Positions 21,357 through 33,384 of a DNA stretch of 64,000 bases are shown here, in pieces. A model generated the notes under the pieces. It saw only the letters and a program-made list of their open reading frames with translations, was not told where the DNA came from and made no database searches. The position numbers and the translations under genes are program-made. This stretch comes from Dromiciops gliroides (Eukaryota > Chordata > Mammalia > Microbiotheria > Microbiotheriidae): contig NC_057866.1 of NCBI RefSeq assembly GCF_019393635.1, positions 231,583,359 through 231,647,358 on the forward strand, written 5' to 3'. Position 1 is the first letter of the stretch. The number at the start of each line of letters is the position of its first letter.

Positions 21357-22084
21357 CTGTATATTCTTTTTTTAAAAGATTTCTGGAAACAAAAATCGAG
21401 CAATATTCTGTACAATCTATGCAGCACCCCTTATTAATAAGATATAATTTGTAACCTAAATTCTACTGGTTTAACTTAACCTTAATTCCCCTTCTCTGAT
21501 TATTAGCAGAGATGGAAAATATTTGGAGAGTATACCTGGAAAATTCTTCATACACCTGAATGTCACTATTAAGTCTCCTCTCAGTTTTTTCTTCTCAGGC
21601 CATAGAGTTCCAGTTCCTCAAAGGTATTTTCTAAATACTTTAGTCTTGTCAGGATTCACACCTTTGAGACTTTTCTCTAGATTCTTTCCAAAGCCCCAAC
21701 ATGAATGCAATAAACAATGTCAAACTAATGTCAAATCTAAATGCATTATTACTTTATTCTCTAGACTCCTGTTTATTCATTTTAGGAAAGTTCCTTTCCA
21801 TGTGCTATTTGCATTTTTGCAATTTTAGCTTTGTCCAGTGTTTGTATTGTTCAAAATATTGTTCAAAAAATGTTCATATTGTTATTTGGGTTATTCATAT
21901 AGATACTCCAAGTGTCCAGATGATAATTTAAGCATTACCTTTATTGTTAGCCTTACATGTCCTGTGACTGCAGTAACAACTTATGAAGTAATGATCTCAG
22001 AGTATCTAATTTATATCATAATATATCTAGTTTTTAAAAAGATTAATATCGTAATATATCTGAGTATCTAATATAGATCGTGTA
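21357..22084. other. Unassigned stretch
   Basis: AT-rich, with short frames only. No repeat family was recognised. Confidence 0.35.
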
Positions 22085-22285
22085 TTGGACATAAGGCCAG
22101 GAAGACCTGGATGCATATCCTGCCCCTGTTACTTCCCAGCTGTACTTAAACTTTTTAAACTTAAAGTTCCTCACCTGTAAAATGGGGTTTATAATGTTTG
22201 TGGTTCCTACCTCATAGACTTGTTAGGAGGACCAATTGAGATAATGTTTGTATAAAGTGTTTGTAAGCATCTGTTACCGTTTGCT
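22085..22285 (+). repeat. CORE-SINE with L2-like tail
   Basis: 'CAGGAAGACCTGGATGCATA', 'CCTCACCTGTAAAATGGGG' and 'AGGACCAATTGAGATAATG' are in MIR order. Confidence 0.7.
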
Positions 22286-22994
22286 TGATGCTGTTTGTTT
22301 TTATAGCACGATAGAGACAAGAGACACCGAGAGCAGAATATGCCCAGGCAGAACTCAAAGCGTAGAATTTACCTTCTGATATCTCCAAATAGCCTTCTGT
22401 GCAAATGCTGGGACAGGCATGCATATCAGCAGCATTGATGCTTTTCAGGTTGAATAACTGACGGAAGATTTCCTTGTAGCATTCCCTGTGACCATTCATT
22501 CCCCAGGAGTCATTGTCATTGTGAAAGTGAAAGTAATTTCATTGTGGGTTCCACATCATATATATCACCTTAAATACTTGGGATTTAAGCTCTGAATGCT
22601 TTCAAGGCAGTAATAGGTGATGTAGGAAGGATGACAGATAAATGATTGAAATGATCAAAGAGAGTTCTAGTAGATCCTAGGGTCCTCAACATTCTCTAAT
22701 CTCCAAACACAGAAATTTCACTAGAGATCTTCTTATAGGTACAATTATTTTCCATTCATCTCTGTCTTCTTCCACCCCATACTTTCACATATCACCCACA
22801 TTGATTCCCCATTTTTCCCTTTAACTATTTTGAGCCATTTGGAACTAACTTTTTTTTTTTTGACATAGTGATTTTTATCCTAAAGCAAATCCTTAAAACT
22901 TCTTTGCAAAAAGCATTAATAAACTGTAATCTTATTTTTACCATGACCACACCCACCCAGAGGGGACAAAAGTACTTCAAGATACATTGGACTT
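22286..22994. other. Unassigned stretch
   Basis: No recognised repeat or gene. Confidence 0.35.
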
Positions 22995-23008
22995 AGATGA
23001 TTAGTGTC

Positions 23009-23166
23009 AGGGCAGCTAAGTGGCGCAGTGAGTGGAACACTGGCCCTGGATTCAGGAGTGCCTGAGTTCAGGTCCGGCCTCAGACACTTGACACTTACTA
23101 GCTGTGTGACCCTGGGCAAGTCACTTGGCCCCCGTTGCCCCGCAAAAAAAAAAAGAAAAAAAAAAA
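23009..23166 (+). mobile_element. tRNA-derived marsupial SINE
   Basis: Head AGGGCAGCTAAGTGGCGCAG, and an A-rich tail containing one G. Perfect 14-bp TSD AGATGATTAGTGTC at 22995-23008 and 23167-23180. Confidence 0.95.
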
Positions 23167-23180
23167 AGATGATTAGTGTC

Positions 23181-24949
23181 TGTGTTGCCTCTAGAACATA
23201 CTTAACTGCTTTAAAAAGGCGGGGGGATCATTCACAAACACACAGAAATGACCATTGCCATAGGTTACATTTGCCTGCACCAAGTGGAAATCCTTTCCAT
23301 GAATCCATGCCACTTTTCTGGAATTTTAAAGATGTAGTTCATGACACAACACAGGAGGTCATTTGTAAGTCAAGGCAGGACCTCTCGGGAGCATGAGTAT
23401 TTTCTTTAACTTCACTAGCTGTCTCTGCATAGTGTCCATTTTGTCACATAATAATGTTTGATGATGTGGGTAAATTGTTGAGGTTTTGTCAGAAATGTTG
23501 TCAGAAAAATAAAGACATCTTTTACTTGTAACTACCATAAATTTATTCCCGGAAGGCAACTTTTCCCAAGTATTGTTTCTAATCAAGATAATATGATTCA
23601 TTTGAGAGTTGTTTATAATTAACAGATGCCACATAGAGATACCTAGAAATGTTTAATTGTTACTTATGATTGGAGACCTAAAGCAGGAAATGTTATGAAT
23701 GGGTTAATATTTAGAAATAAGATATTATTTGTGACTGAATTGCACTAATGAAAGCTTGTGGATTGCGGACAATGAAAATGATTATCGCTTTGAAATGCCC
23801 AGTAGCAAATGTTAGTGATTTGTCAGTGGTATGGGCATATGGAACATAAACCCTTTCTTTCTATTAAAGACCCTGTCTTTGTACCAGCATCTGTTTGTGT
23901 AGTTTTTTTCCCCTGTGGCATAAAACAAAAAGTGCAACAAATTAGGTTTGCCACTCCTTAATGCTTTTTTTTTCTAACATGCATTGAATGAATGATTTTA
24001 AAATGTAGACAGAATTCTAGGGAAAACAGGTGGTGTGGGTGATGGAATTGATGTTGGCTAAATACTGTGTGGCATGGTGTCACCCTCTGACCAGTTGTTC
24101 ATTCAATAAAAGCTTTTTGCATATTCTAACAAGAAGTATATTATGTGTGTGATGTTAAGTGCTGGCCTCCTCAGGGTTAGATGCTTAGTTACTGAGCCCA
24201 GCCATGGCTGCCTTTTGTAACAAAGGAGCATTCATTAGGGTCTGTGAGCACAGAAATTTGAACCAGTTATAAAAGCTGGTGAAAACTTGAATCAGATTAT
24301 AACTTGTTCCTGGTGAAGATATGGGTTTATTTAACTAGAGGGAGGCACTAACATCTTCCTCCTCACCAACATTAGCTATCTGATTGGAAGTGGCATTGTC
24401 GTTATGTTTGCAAATGAACGTTGGTAGTGAAAGATTCATCCTCTCCTGGGGGGGGGGTATAATAAATAAACCTTTGACCACATTAGAATAATCTAAATGT
24501 GAACCCATGCCTTAGTTTTGCTCCTATAAACAGAATTCCACCAAAACCTTTTTGGACCCTTTAATTTGTGAATAATATTATGAAGATTTCACAATGGGAA
24601 AAGTGATATGCTGTCTTGAAAGTCTACAGTTCACCGTAGCTGCTACAAATATTGTCCTGAAGTAAACTGTTGTTATGACCAAAGACCTTCATCCTCAAAT
24701 GGTGAAAAAGAGTCCCTGCATTTAATTCCTTTTCCTTAATGGACACGCCATGACTTATTTGTGACTTGGATTTGTTATGCTGCCTGAGAATACTTTGGAG
24801 ATCTAAATTAGATTTTTAAAAAAAACACATGTATAGAAGATGCAAGAAATAAGAACAGGGTACTGGGGATGAATACAGAAGTGCTAAAGTACACAATCTG
24901 CCATGGCTGTTCTTTGGCCATCTTCCTGCCTTGTCACCATAGGTATACA
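23181..24949. other. Repeat-poor unique stretch
   Basis: About 1.8 kb with no interspersed repeat recognised and no splice-bounded exon. 23700-24120 reads like ordinary unique or possibly conserved noncoding sequence. Confidence 0.35.
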
Positions 24950-25989
24950 TTCCTACCCCCACCTCTGGACACAGTAATCAGATCATCACTGCCTTTTCTG
25001 GAGATGACTGTCCATCAGCTGCCCCATGACTCCACTTTATTTCCATTTTTGAAGAGGGATATTGAGGAGATAAGCTCCTTTGTGTTCTCTTATTCACTTT
25101 TCTGGAACTGCTTACAGATGTATGTGCTCACTGACACAGGCTAAGCAGACCGCTCTTCCAGTTCCTTTTATCTTTTAAATTTTCTGTCTGCTAATCGGAG
25201 ACTGCAGACCTGACTGATATTTCCTGGCTCAAGAGATGACAACACCCTTGATCCCATCCCCTTCTGTCTTAAAATATTGCCCCCACTACCATCCCTCCTC
25301 TGATCTACAATCTCTTGATATGTACTGGTTCCTTCTCTGTGGCCTACAAACATTCCTAAGAATCTCCTATCTTTTAGAACCCCTCCCAACTTCAGCCAAA
25401 CTCCTTGAAAAAAAAGCTGTCTGCATTTGGTGCCTTTCATTTCCTGTCACTTTTTTTTCCTTCTTCTAAACTCTCTGCAATCTGACTCTGACCTTATCAT
25501 CCAACTAAAACTGTTCTTTTCTTTTCTTTTTCGGTGAGGTAATTGGGGTTAAGTGACTTGCCCAGGGTCACACAGCTAGTAAGTGTTAAGTGTCTGAGGC
25601 TGGATTTGAATTCAGGTCCTCCTGACTCCAGGGCCGGTGCTCTATCCACTGCGCCACCTAAAACTGTTCTTTTCACAAGTAACCAGGAGTTCTTTCTTAC
25701 TACATCTGATAGCTTCTCAATCTTCAGCCTTCTCCATAGTTGAGCACCCTCTTTTCCGGGCTGTTATGATATTGCTCTCTTACTGTTCCTCCTTATCCTC
25801 CTTTGCTAAATCCATGTCATCTTTACCAGCTTTGGGTGTCCCTCAATGCCCTGTCATGTTCCCTCTTTCCCTTCTGTCCTTTCTTACTTGGTGATCTCAT
25901 GAACTTCCATACGTTCAATGATCATTTCTCTACAGATTCCATCCAGATGGATATATTTGGCCCTAGTCTCTCCTGAGCTCCAGTCTTGC
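24950..25989 (+). repeat. L2 LINE ORF2, left part
   Basis: A long decayed L2 ORF2 (for example 'CCCTCAATGCCCTGTCATGT', 'TTGGTGATCTCATGAACTTC', 'CCTGTTGGACATCTCGAAT'). It continues at about 26620 after an LTR-like block and carries a SINE at 25521-25657. The left edge is uncertain. Confidence 0.75.
25521..25657 (-). mobile_element. tRNA-derived SINE nested in L2
   Basis: Pyrimidine-rich tail, 'CGGTGAGGTAATTGGGG', and end CTATCCACTGCGCCAC. Perfect 16-bp TSD CTAAAACTGTTCTTTT at 25505-25520 and 25658-25673. Confidence 0.95.
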
Positions 25990-25994
25990 CTGTT

Positions 25995-26620
25995 GGACAT
26001 CTCGAATTAGAATCCCAAATGCTCGAGAGAAGTGGGGATGGTTTGATACACGGTGGAATCTTCTCAGAATAGCTTGATACATGGGAAAGTTTTCTCAAAG
26101 GAAGCATGCTTGTACAGATAACAGCAGACAGTATTATCTAGTGAATTATGTCAACTCAAGAAAAAGAAAAGTAAGTTTTTCAGGATTAGAGATAGAAACC
26201 AGTTTGAGCTGACTCTCACCAGGGTCCTAGAAAAAGGAGGTAAAAGGTTAACCTTAGTCTCTACTGTGCTTGCTTAATAGACTTATTAATATTAATTAAC
26301 TTCTCCTCCCCTGTCTAAAATCTCCACCCCATTTTTAATCATGGGTCACATGGAAGTATATGTGTATGGGAAAATTTAGCTAGAACTCTTCCAGGAAGAT
26401 TGTGAACCTGTGCCTAGCAACCTATGGTGGCTCAGGGGAGGGACTGATTGCAGCAGGGTGTAGGACAAATACCTGATGCTTGCTTTCAGCATTGGCACTC
26501 ACTGATTGGCTTTACTGTGGGTGCCCCATTCTCATGAGAATACAATAATAGCTTTTGTCATACCAAAGCTGCCTCTGAAAGAACTTATTTTAAGGAGGTG
26601 GTCTGCACCTGTGTCTCACA
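25995..26620 (+). mobile_element. LTR-like block interrupting the L2
   Basis: About 620 bp of non-L2 sequence splits the L2 between 'GACATCTCGAATTAGAATCC' and 'AATGGAATATATTATATCTC'. It has a C-rich promoter-like middle and, 70-100 bp before its end, 'GAATACAATAATAGC' then GCACCTGTGTCTCACA, which resembles an LTR R/U5 end. I could not fix the ends or a TSD, so a solo LTR is an inference. Confidence 0.45.
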
Positions 26621-27437
26621 TGCCTATAATGGAATATATTATATCTCCCCCCAAACCCAATCTTCTTCCTAACATTCCTCTTTCTGTGGAGGAAACCACC
26701 TCCCCTCCAGTCACCCAAATTCACAACAACCTCAATGTTATCCTCAGCTACTCTCATTGCACATATCCAGTCAATGTCTAAATCTTGCTCTTTCTGCCTT
26801 TTTGCATCTCTCCCATTTGTTCCCTTCCCTAATAATACCCTAGTTCAGAGCCTCATCACCTCTCAACCTAGACAATTGGAATAGCCTATTCGAGCTTTCA
26901 GAATTGAGTCCCCTCCTCCTTTCCTCACCCCCATCCCTGCCCCCAAAGCCTCAAGTGATTTTGCTAAAGTACATGTCAGATCGTATCTCTCCCTTACTCA
27001 ACTCCAGTGATTCACCTCCCAGAACAACTAGAAATTTCTCTGCCTGGCTTTTAAAGCTCTTCACAACCTGGTCTCTTCCTGCCTTTGTAGCCCTCCTACC
27101 AATCATTCTTTTCCTGCACAGTCATAATGGCCTACTCCCTTTTTCACACACAACACTCCATCTCTCATCTCCGTGGCTTTTTAACATCTGCCCTCCTTAC
27201 CCAGAATGCTCTCTGTCTCCTCTGCTTCTGTCTCCCTTCCTCCTTCATCTTCTCTATAGTTTTTCCTCATCCTCCTAGCTCCCAGGAGCTATATTCTCTA
27301 TATACCTATACATGCACATATTGTGTCCCCTCCTCAGTGGTGGGGACTATTTTACTTTTGTCTTTGCACCCCCAGTGTTTTTCAGAATACCTGACACGCA
27401 GTAGGTGCTTGATAAACGTTTGTTAACCAAGTGACTG
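26620..27437 (+). repeat. L2 LINE ORF2 end and 3' UTR, right part
   Basis: Shows 'CTGGCTTTTAAAGCTCTTCA', 'CAACCTGGTCTCTTCCTGCC', 'TACCCAGAATGCTCTCTG' and the 3' end 'CAGTAGGTGCTTGATAAACG', in L2 order. Confidence 0.85.
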
Positions 27438-27669
27438 TGTGTACCTTTGCAAGTATCTGAACCAGGCAATTTCATCTTAGGGATATAGCCTCAGTCACCA
27501 AAACCCATCCAGAAGAAGACTATTATAGGCCATCAAAAAGGATGGCTCCTTTCACAAAAGTCCATGTTCCTAAAAGCCTAAATCAAGGAAGGAATGTGGT
27601 ACAGTTTAGTTGAAGAATAATTGAAGAGTTCAATTTCCATCTCTTCCATTTACTAACTGGATAACCTTG

Positions 27670-27872
27670 GTCAAGTGGTGCCATGGAAAGATGGCTTAGT
27701 TTGGAACTGGGACCTTGGATCAAATCCCAGCTTTGACATTTATTCCTTAGGTAAGCTTGGATGAGTAGCACTTCACTCCTCTGGGCCTCAGTTTCCTCAT
27801 CTGTAAAATGAGGGAGTCGGACCAAATAACTTTCAAGGATCCTAATAACTCTATACCTAAGATCCTATGACT
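27670..27872 (+). repeat. MIR3-type CORE-SINE
   Basis: 'GGGCCTCAGTTTCCTCATCT', 'GTAAAATGAGGGAGTCGG' and the tail 'CTAAGATCCTATGACT'. Confidence 0.8.
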
Positions 27873-27882
27873 AAATCATCTT

Positions 27883-28038
27883 TTTTTTGTTTTTGTTTTT
27901 TGTGGGGCAGTGGGGGTTAAGTGACTTGCCCAGGGTCACACAGCTAGTAAGTGTCAAGTGTCTGAGGCCGGATTTGAACTCAGGTACTCCTGAATCCAGG
28001 GCTGGTGCTTTATCCACTGCGCCACCTAGCTGCCTCCT
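27883..28038 (-). mobile_element. tRNA-derived marsupial SINE
   Basis: Poly-T-rich start, 'GGGGCAGTGGGGGTTAAGTG', and end CCACCTAGCTGCCTCC. TSD TGACTAAATCATCTT / TTACTAAATCATCTT at about 27868-27882 and 28039-28053. Confidence 0.94.
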
Positions 28039-28053
28039 ATTACTAAATCATCT

Positions 28054-28776
28054 TAGGAGGCAGCCCCAGCCTTTAAAAGCCATTCTCTTAGAGACTACCA
28101 AGGGACAGCTCCAAACTAACCAGGTTTTCTTGGTATAGCACCACTCACAAAGCTTTACTTAGGGTTGTCTTTAGTTTTATTTTTAACAAGGTGCCATTGG
28201 GCAGGTCCATAGTCAATAGGGAGAATCAAAAGTCCACCCAAGGCGCAGATCTTGGTAGGGACTGGATCTGTGAATTTATTGCTCTATGGAGCTAGTGGTA
28301 AAGATCTTCATCAAGGCAGCTGTTACCCCTCCACCTCCTGGTAAGTTCATTAGTTTATCTGGAAACTCCTGATAAGCTCCCACCCTTAAACATTAGGACT
28401 TTACTTAAAGCAGCTGATTCTGGGCTAAAGAAGAAAGGCCCAAAGCAGTTTATTTACAGTCAAATTTGGAAGATATCTTCTCCCCTGAAGTCCTATTCCA
28501 ACAACTTGGTATGGCATATGAGTGGCCTTGAGTTTATGAAGACTATGGCAGTTGAGCACAGTCCTGAAAGGCCTTGAATACAGGCTTCCTGGTTGACACT
28601 ATCACACGAGCACCAACTAAGTGTGAGTTGCTTTGTAACCAGAGGATTGGTGACCTGGTTGAGGACTTCTTTCCCAGCCAAAGCAGCTCCTGAAAACATC
28701 TAATGTATGATGGAGGTGTAATCTATTTCAACGCAGGGTAAACCATGCCAGCGAAGTCATATGTATTTAAATAGTC
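28054..28776. other. Unclassified moderately GC stretch
   Basis: About 720 bp with a base composition unlike the neighbouring AT-rich DNA and no recognised repeat. Its minus strand has an AATAAACTGC near 28450. It could be an old LTR or pseudogene, and I cannot decide. Confidence 0.3.
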
Positions 28777-28804
28777 ATTGTGTGTGTGTGTGTGTGTGTG
28801 TGTG

Positions 28805-28855
<51 letters not shown>
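28777..28855. repeat. (TG)n(AG)n compound microsatellite
   Basis: About 13 TG units are followed by about 23 AG units, nearly perfect, so likely polymorphic. Confidence 0.95.
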
Positions 28856-28858
<3 letters not shown>

Positions 28859-29280
28859 GAGAGTGGGAAAGGAGGTGGGAGGAAGCTTGGAGAAAGAGGG
28901 GAAGAAGAGAGAGGGGAGGTGAAGAAAAGAGAGGGGGAAGAGAAATGGGAAGAAATGGGGGAAGGGAAAGAGAAGAGCAAATAGGAAGAAGAAGGAGAAA
29001 GGAGGGGGAGAATAGGAGAAAAGAGGAAGAGAAAGGAGAAGAGGGGGAATAGAGAGGAAGAGAAAGGGGAAGAAAGAGAGGAATGGCGGAGAGTGAAGGG
29101 GGAGAAAGAATTGGGAGGAAACAGGACTGGGAAAGATTGGGGCAAAGAGGAAAGGGAGCACCAAGAGAGAAAGAAAAAGGGGGAGGAAGAGGAGAGGGCA
29201 AGAAGAGAGAAAAATGGGAAGAAAGGGAGGAAATAGAGAGAGGAAGGGGGAAAGGGGAAGAGAGGGGAGAAGAAGACTCC
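28856..29280 (+). repeat. Polypurine tract of about 425 bp
   Basis: Almost entirely A and G on the plus strand (GGGAAAGGAGG, GAAGAAGAGAGAGG and similar, non-periodic), with few pyrimidines. The proline/serine/leucine-rich reading frames across it are composition artefacts. Such tracts can form triplex (H-DNA). Confidence 0.9.
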
Positions 29281-30229
29281 AATAGCGTGGATAAAAAATA
29301 GGCTTGGTCAGGAAGACCTGGGTTTAAGTTGTGCCTTGGATACGTATTATCTGTGTGATCCTCACTCACTCGAAAACTGTAACTTTCAAAGATGCTGACC
29401 TGCTTCCAAATATACAGACTGTATATAAATTTGGAAGGGGAAACTGAGCTCATATTTCAGAAATATCAATAGAATGTCTGTTATAATGATGATTTTCTTC
29501 ATAATATACATGAGTTGTGACTATATATATATATATATACATATATATGTATAAGCAGTCTTTTAAGCATTAGACAGCTTTGTGATTCTTAAATTTTCCA
29601 TAGCTAAAGCTTCCAATGCTAAAACATCTGTTCCTCTTACAATATCCCCAAAAGAGGCCCCACAGATCACCTGATGGTAAATTTGTATTACCAATCTAGA
29701 GAAGAATGTGTCCCTAAACCTCAATGATCAGAATGCCTTTATTTCTGTGTTTCTGTTACCCTCACACTAATCTCAACCACATACAAGGTTCAGGGTCTAC
29801 ACATATCCTCTCCCCCTTCTTATCCTCAGCCATTCTTTTTCTCTTGTATAAAAATGACAGGGGGTCAGGGACCCTTCAGGCAGCATCTGTTTGGGCTCTC
29901 TTATATTTGCAACATCACTTCTGAAGTGCTGGTATCAAACATCACTGGCTTGAGATGTGGGAGGAGTTCTTAAAGTAAGGGGGAAGAGAGATGAAAATGG
30001 CAGTGGGGTGTGGAGCCAGCCTGCCTTAATGCAGCAGTCTTTTATCTCTGCTAAGAGTTTGTGAGCCAGATTCAGGTATAAGTGGCTAGTGCACTTGGGA
30101 TCAATCTGGCAGCTAAAGGCATGTCAAGAACTAGACCACAGGTTGTGGTAAACCAAGTTCTTATAAAGGCCTTGATCCCTGGTGAAGGGCCTTGAGTCCA
30201 TGGTATTAAGTACTTGAAAGATTGTCCTA
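29281..30229. other. Unassigned, with a small SINE fragment and a TA repeat
   Basis: 29300-29370 looks like a CORE-SINE remnant ('CAGGAAGACCTGGGTTTAAG'). A (TA)n run is at 29522-29550. The rest is not recognised. Confidence 0.4.
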
Positions 30230-30536
30230 GGGAGGAGGGATTATATTCATTCTATTTAACCTCTGAGGTCAAACCCAGATGCCAAAGGGTGGGAGATGCA
30301 AAGAGTGAAACGTAGATTGGATGTCTGGAAAACCTTGATAGCAATTAGAGTTGCTCGAAAGTGGAATGAGCCGCTCTTAGAGGTGGTATGTTCTCACCTA
30401 TGGGGAATCTTCTAGGGGAGGCTGGATGGCCACTTGCTAGGAATATTATAGTGAGAATTCCTTTTGGGTATCGATTGGACTAGAGGGCTTATAAGGTTAC
30501 TTCCAATGCCAAAAAATACTGTGATTCTATGAAGGC
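30230..30536 (+). repeat. CR1/L3 LINE 3' end
   Basis: Reads 'CTCGAAAGTGGAATGAGCCG', 'GGAGGCTGGATGGCCACTTG' and ends 'TACTGTGATTCTATGAAGG'. This matches the conserved CR1/L3 tail, which ends in an ATTCTATG-type octamer. It is a rarer family here than L2. Confidence 0.75.
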
Positions 30537-30539
30537 AAG

Positions 30540-31204
30540 TTGAAAACAAATGACTTCCAGGAAGATGCTATATATTATTTGCAATGATGGGGCAGGTGGG
30601 GCTCCTAAGCCTCTAATGTTTGGGATAGAAAAATAAGATCTAAGGTGGAAAATTCAAGTTTATGATAGTGTGAAAGGGTGAATGAAAGTGAATGCTGAGC
30701 TAAGACTTCTGTTTATTATATTTTTATTACTTTGATTAAACATTTATTCTAAATACTCATAAAGGCTTGGGTAAGTAGGAAATACAGCAGGGAACAATAA
30801 CAAGGAGAGCTCTTTTCCTAGAATAGAATGGGGGCTTGGAGCCATGAGATCTAATTGGGTTGATCCATACAACCAACCTGGGATATTCTAGAATAGTCAT
30901 TTCACCCATAAAGGAGTAGAGCTAAGGTGAAAAAGAAATAGCCAGCTCTTTGAGAACCAGAGAGAGCCTAGCAGCTGACTCAGAGTGTGCCCTGGCACTG
31001 GCTGGTCCCTAAAGCCACTAGGGAAGAACATCTGAATGATAATATTTGGTCCATACTACTAAATAGGGTCTTGTATTGAGCACCAACATTTTCCTAGCTA
31101 TAGTGCTAGATGGTGGGACATTTGGGCACAGAACCTGCCTCAGGAAAACAGACTCAGGTTACTGACTCGGGATGCACAACACAGTCAGGATATGTTAGCC
31201 TCCC
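30540..31204. other. Unassigned stretch
   Basis: No repeat or gene was recognised. Confidence 0.35.
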
Positions 31205-31325
31205 TCTTGCCTTAATGGGCCAACAAGCATTAAGTGCCTGCCATGTGCCCAGTGCTATGCTAGATACAAGGGATTAAAAGATAGCAATGAAACAGCCCCT
31301 ACCCTCATAAAGCTAATATTCTACC
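31205..31325 (-). repeat. L2 3' end, antisense
   Basis: 'CAACAAGCATTAAGTGCCTG', 'CCATGTGCCCAGTGCTATGC' and 'CCCCTACCCTCATAAAGC' are complementary to the L2 tail. Confidence 0.75.
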
Positions 31326-31499
31326 AAAGGAGAAAGCATGTACATATGTGGGTAGATGTAGAAATAGATACAAAGTAGATTTGAGGTGATTGATGGTGGA
31401 AGGCTCTAGTAAGGCTCAATCAATGCTCAATTCCCCCTACTCTGGAGCTAGATATAATCTTGTAAATTCCCTCAGTTCCTACCCGCAGGTTGCTCATAT

Positions 31500-31530
31500 T
31501 CTTAATAATAACTTATATTTATGTAACACT
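31500..31530 (-). repeat. CORE-SINE, left part, split by an LTR
   Basis: 'AATAACTTATATTTATGTAA' is the end of an antisense CORE-SINE that resumes at 32202. Confidence 0.6.
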
Positions 31531-32201
31531 TGTGGTAAAATAATTTGGCAGACTGATTGGGATGGACCACACCTGTCCTGTCCTAAGTGATGTATGCTGC
31601 TGATGTCAGCAGGAGAAACCACTCTCTGATCGAGTTTGAAGGACCTCCCCTTTTGGGTGAGGGAGAGTAAATGTTCACTAAGGGGAGCACACTCTCCTTC
31701 TTCTGGTGTGAGCTGCAGGAGCGGGCAGAAAGAGGTTCTTTCTTGGCAGTCTGTCCTATGGGCCCTGGCTGCAAAAGCTGTTTCTCCATTGAAGCTACAG
31801 ACCCCAAGTGGTGAGTTAACATAAGAGCCCTGCTCTTTTGAATTAGATGAACTGGAATTGAGTTTGGGGATTGTATAGACTTAAGTTAGAGTTAGGGAGA
31901 TTATCCATATTTCTTTTTCCCTATTCCCTTGTCTTTGATTTTATTAATTTCACCTTTGCTGTTTATTTTATTCCCATTAATAAAACCTGACTCATTTGTA
32001 GAAAAGAGGCTGTTAGGCTCCTTTCTTATTGGCCTGGGAGAAATATCTAAATAAGCAGTTTGGACGGGAGGGAGCTTTGGACCTAGAGGTCCCTCATTAT
32101 TTCTGGGACCCCAACATTACAGTGAGCCACTTAATTAACTCTCCCTATATTAAATTTGGCCCCCACAGTAGAAGAACACGGAGTGTTTCCTTGATGAAAC
32201 A
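31531..32201 (+). mobile_element. Solo ERV LTR (family A)
   Basis: 671 bp starting TGTGGTAAAATAATTTGG and ending TTGATGAAACA, inserted in a CORE-SINE. The flanking 4-mers are CACT (31527-31530) and TACT (32202-32205), an imperfect 4-bp TSD. An AATAAA occurs at about 31979, within ATTAATAAAACC. The U3-like block 'TGAAGGACCTCCCCTTTTG' is shared with the LTR at 46151. No gag, pol or env sequence lies next to it, so it is a solo LTR. Confidence 0.75.
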
Positions 32202-32400
32202 TACTTTATAAGTGTCTCATTTGAGCTTTTCAACAGCCCTGTGAAGTAGGTGCTATTATTATTCCCATTTTACATTTAGGGAAACTGAGGCACAGAGAGG
32301 TTAAGTTACTTGCCCAGTATTACAAAGCTAGCAAGTGTCTGAGGTGGGATTTGAATTAATGTCTTCCTAACTTGAACTTCCCTTGAACTTCCTAGTTGAC
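32202..32400 (-). repeat. CORE-SINE, right part
   Basis: 'GTGTCTCATTTGAGC', 'CCCTGTGAAGTAGGTGCTAT' and 'TTAGGGAAACTGAGGCACAG' continue the element begun at 31500. Confidence 0.8.
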
Positions 32401-32779
32401 TAATACCTGCTTTTGCCCAGAAACATCCTGGATCACTTGAATTGATTTACTCAATTTGCCTAATTACACTCTTAATGCTCTCATTCGGTTTCTGTTCTAC
32501 ACATTCAGTTCCACTGCGTGCGCTCTCCTCTCTCATGTGCATTCTGCCTCAGATGTCCATGAGCCAGTCTCTTCCCTAATTGTAAAAACCAATCACCAGT
32601 GTCAAAGGTAGGTTCTAATACTCTTTAATCTCAGGAAATCAGAGCCAGAACTAATGGTTCTAAGTAGGTACATGTCCCCAACAGTGTTCCCCACATAACC
32701 ATTTGCCTTTCAAATCAGTGTCACCAGAATCTCATATACCTCAATCTCTGTGGCTCTGACAGTTGGATCACAAGAGTGA
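32401..32779. other. Unassigned stretch
   Basis: Nothing was recognised. Confidence 0.35.
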
Positions 32780-32925
32780 TTGAAAGTCTTTTCACCTCAC
32801 CTCACAGAAGTCAAATGACTTGACCAAGGTCACACAGATCAAAAATGGCAAAGATGGTATTCAAACTCAGATCCTAGAATTATAATAAGCTTTTCCCACT
32901 AAGTCACACTTGCCTACTTCCCACC
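32780..32925 (-). repeat. MIR, antisense
   Basis: 'CTTGACCAAGGTCACACAG' followed by 'ATTCAAACTCAGATCCTAG'. Confidence 0.7.
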
Positions 32926-33017
32926 CAAGAAGGTGACTGTGAATGCTTGATAGAGGTAGGGACAAGAGGGAGAAGAGAGAGGTTGTAACTCTTTCTAAGA
33001 GAATCAAGTGTCTCAGT

Positions 33018-33300
33018 CAATAGACAAGCATTTTTAAACTCCCTCTATATGCCAGGTCCTGTATTGAGCTCTAGGATTACAAAAACACAGAAGTTCCTGC
33101 CCTCAGAGACTTCGCAATCTAGCAGGAAAACAACTTGTACACATAGAAATAAACACAAAATTATACAAAGAAGATATAGGGTGATCCTGATGGGAGATGG
33201 CAAGTATAGCTGTAGGTTGGTGGGAGGAGTGGTAGGGCCATTGGGAAAAACCCCAAGTAGGAGATGGGGTTTGAGCTGAGCCTTGAGGAAAACCAGAGAT
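33018..33300 (-). repeat. L2 3' region, antisense
   Basis: 'CTATATGCCAGGTCCTGTAT', 'CCTGCCCTCAGAGACTTCG' and 'GAGCTGAGCCTTGAGGAAAA' run through the L2 3' UTR into ORF2 on the minus strand. Confidence 0.75.
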
Positions 33301-33384
33301 TCCCTTTCTGTTCTAATAGTCTGTGATGGTGAATAGATCCTCTGCATAGCACATGGTCACAGAGACAAAAATAAAAATAAACCT

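Noticed and set aside
28767..29453. Open frames of 228 and 129 residues on the minus strand, rich in Ser/Pro/Leu/Phe
   Set aside because: They are the translation of the AG microsatellite and polypurine tract. There is no domain, codon structure or splice context.
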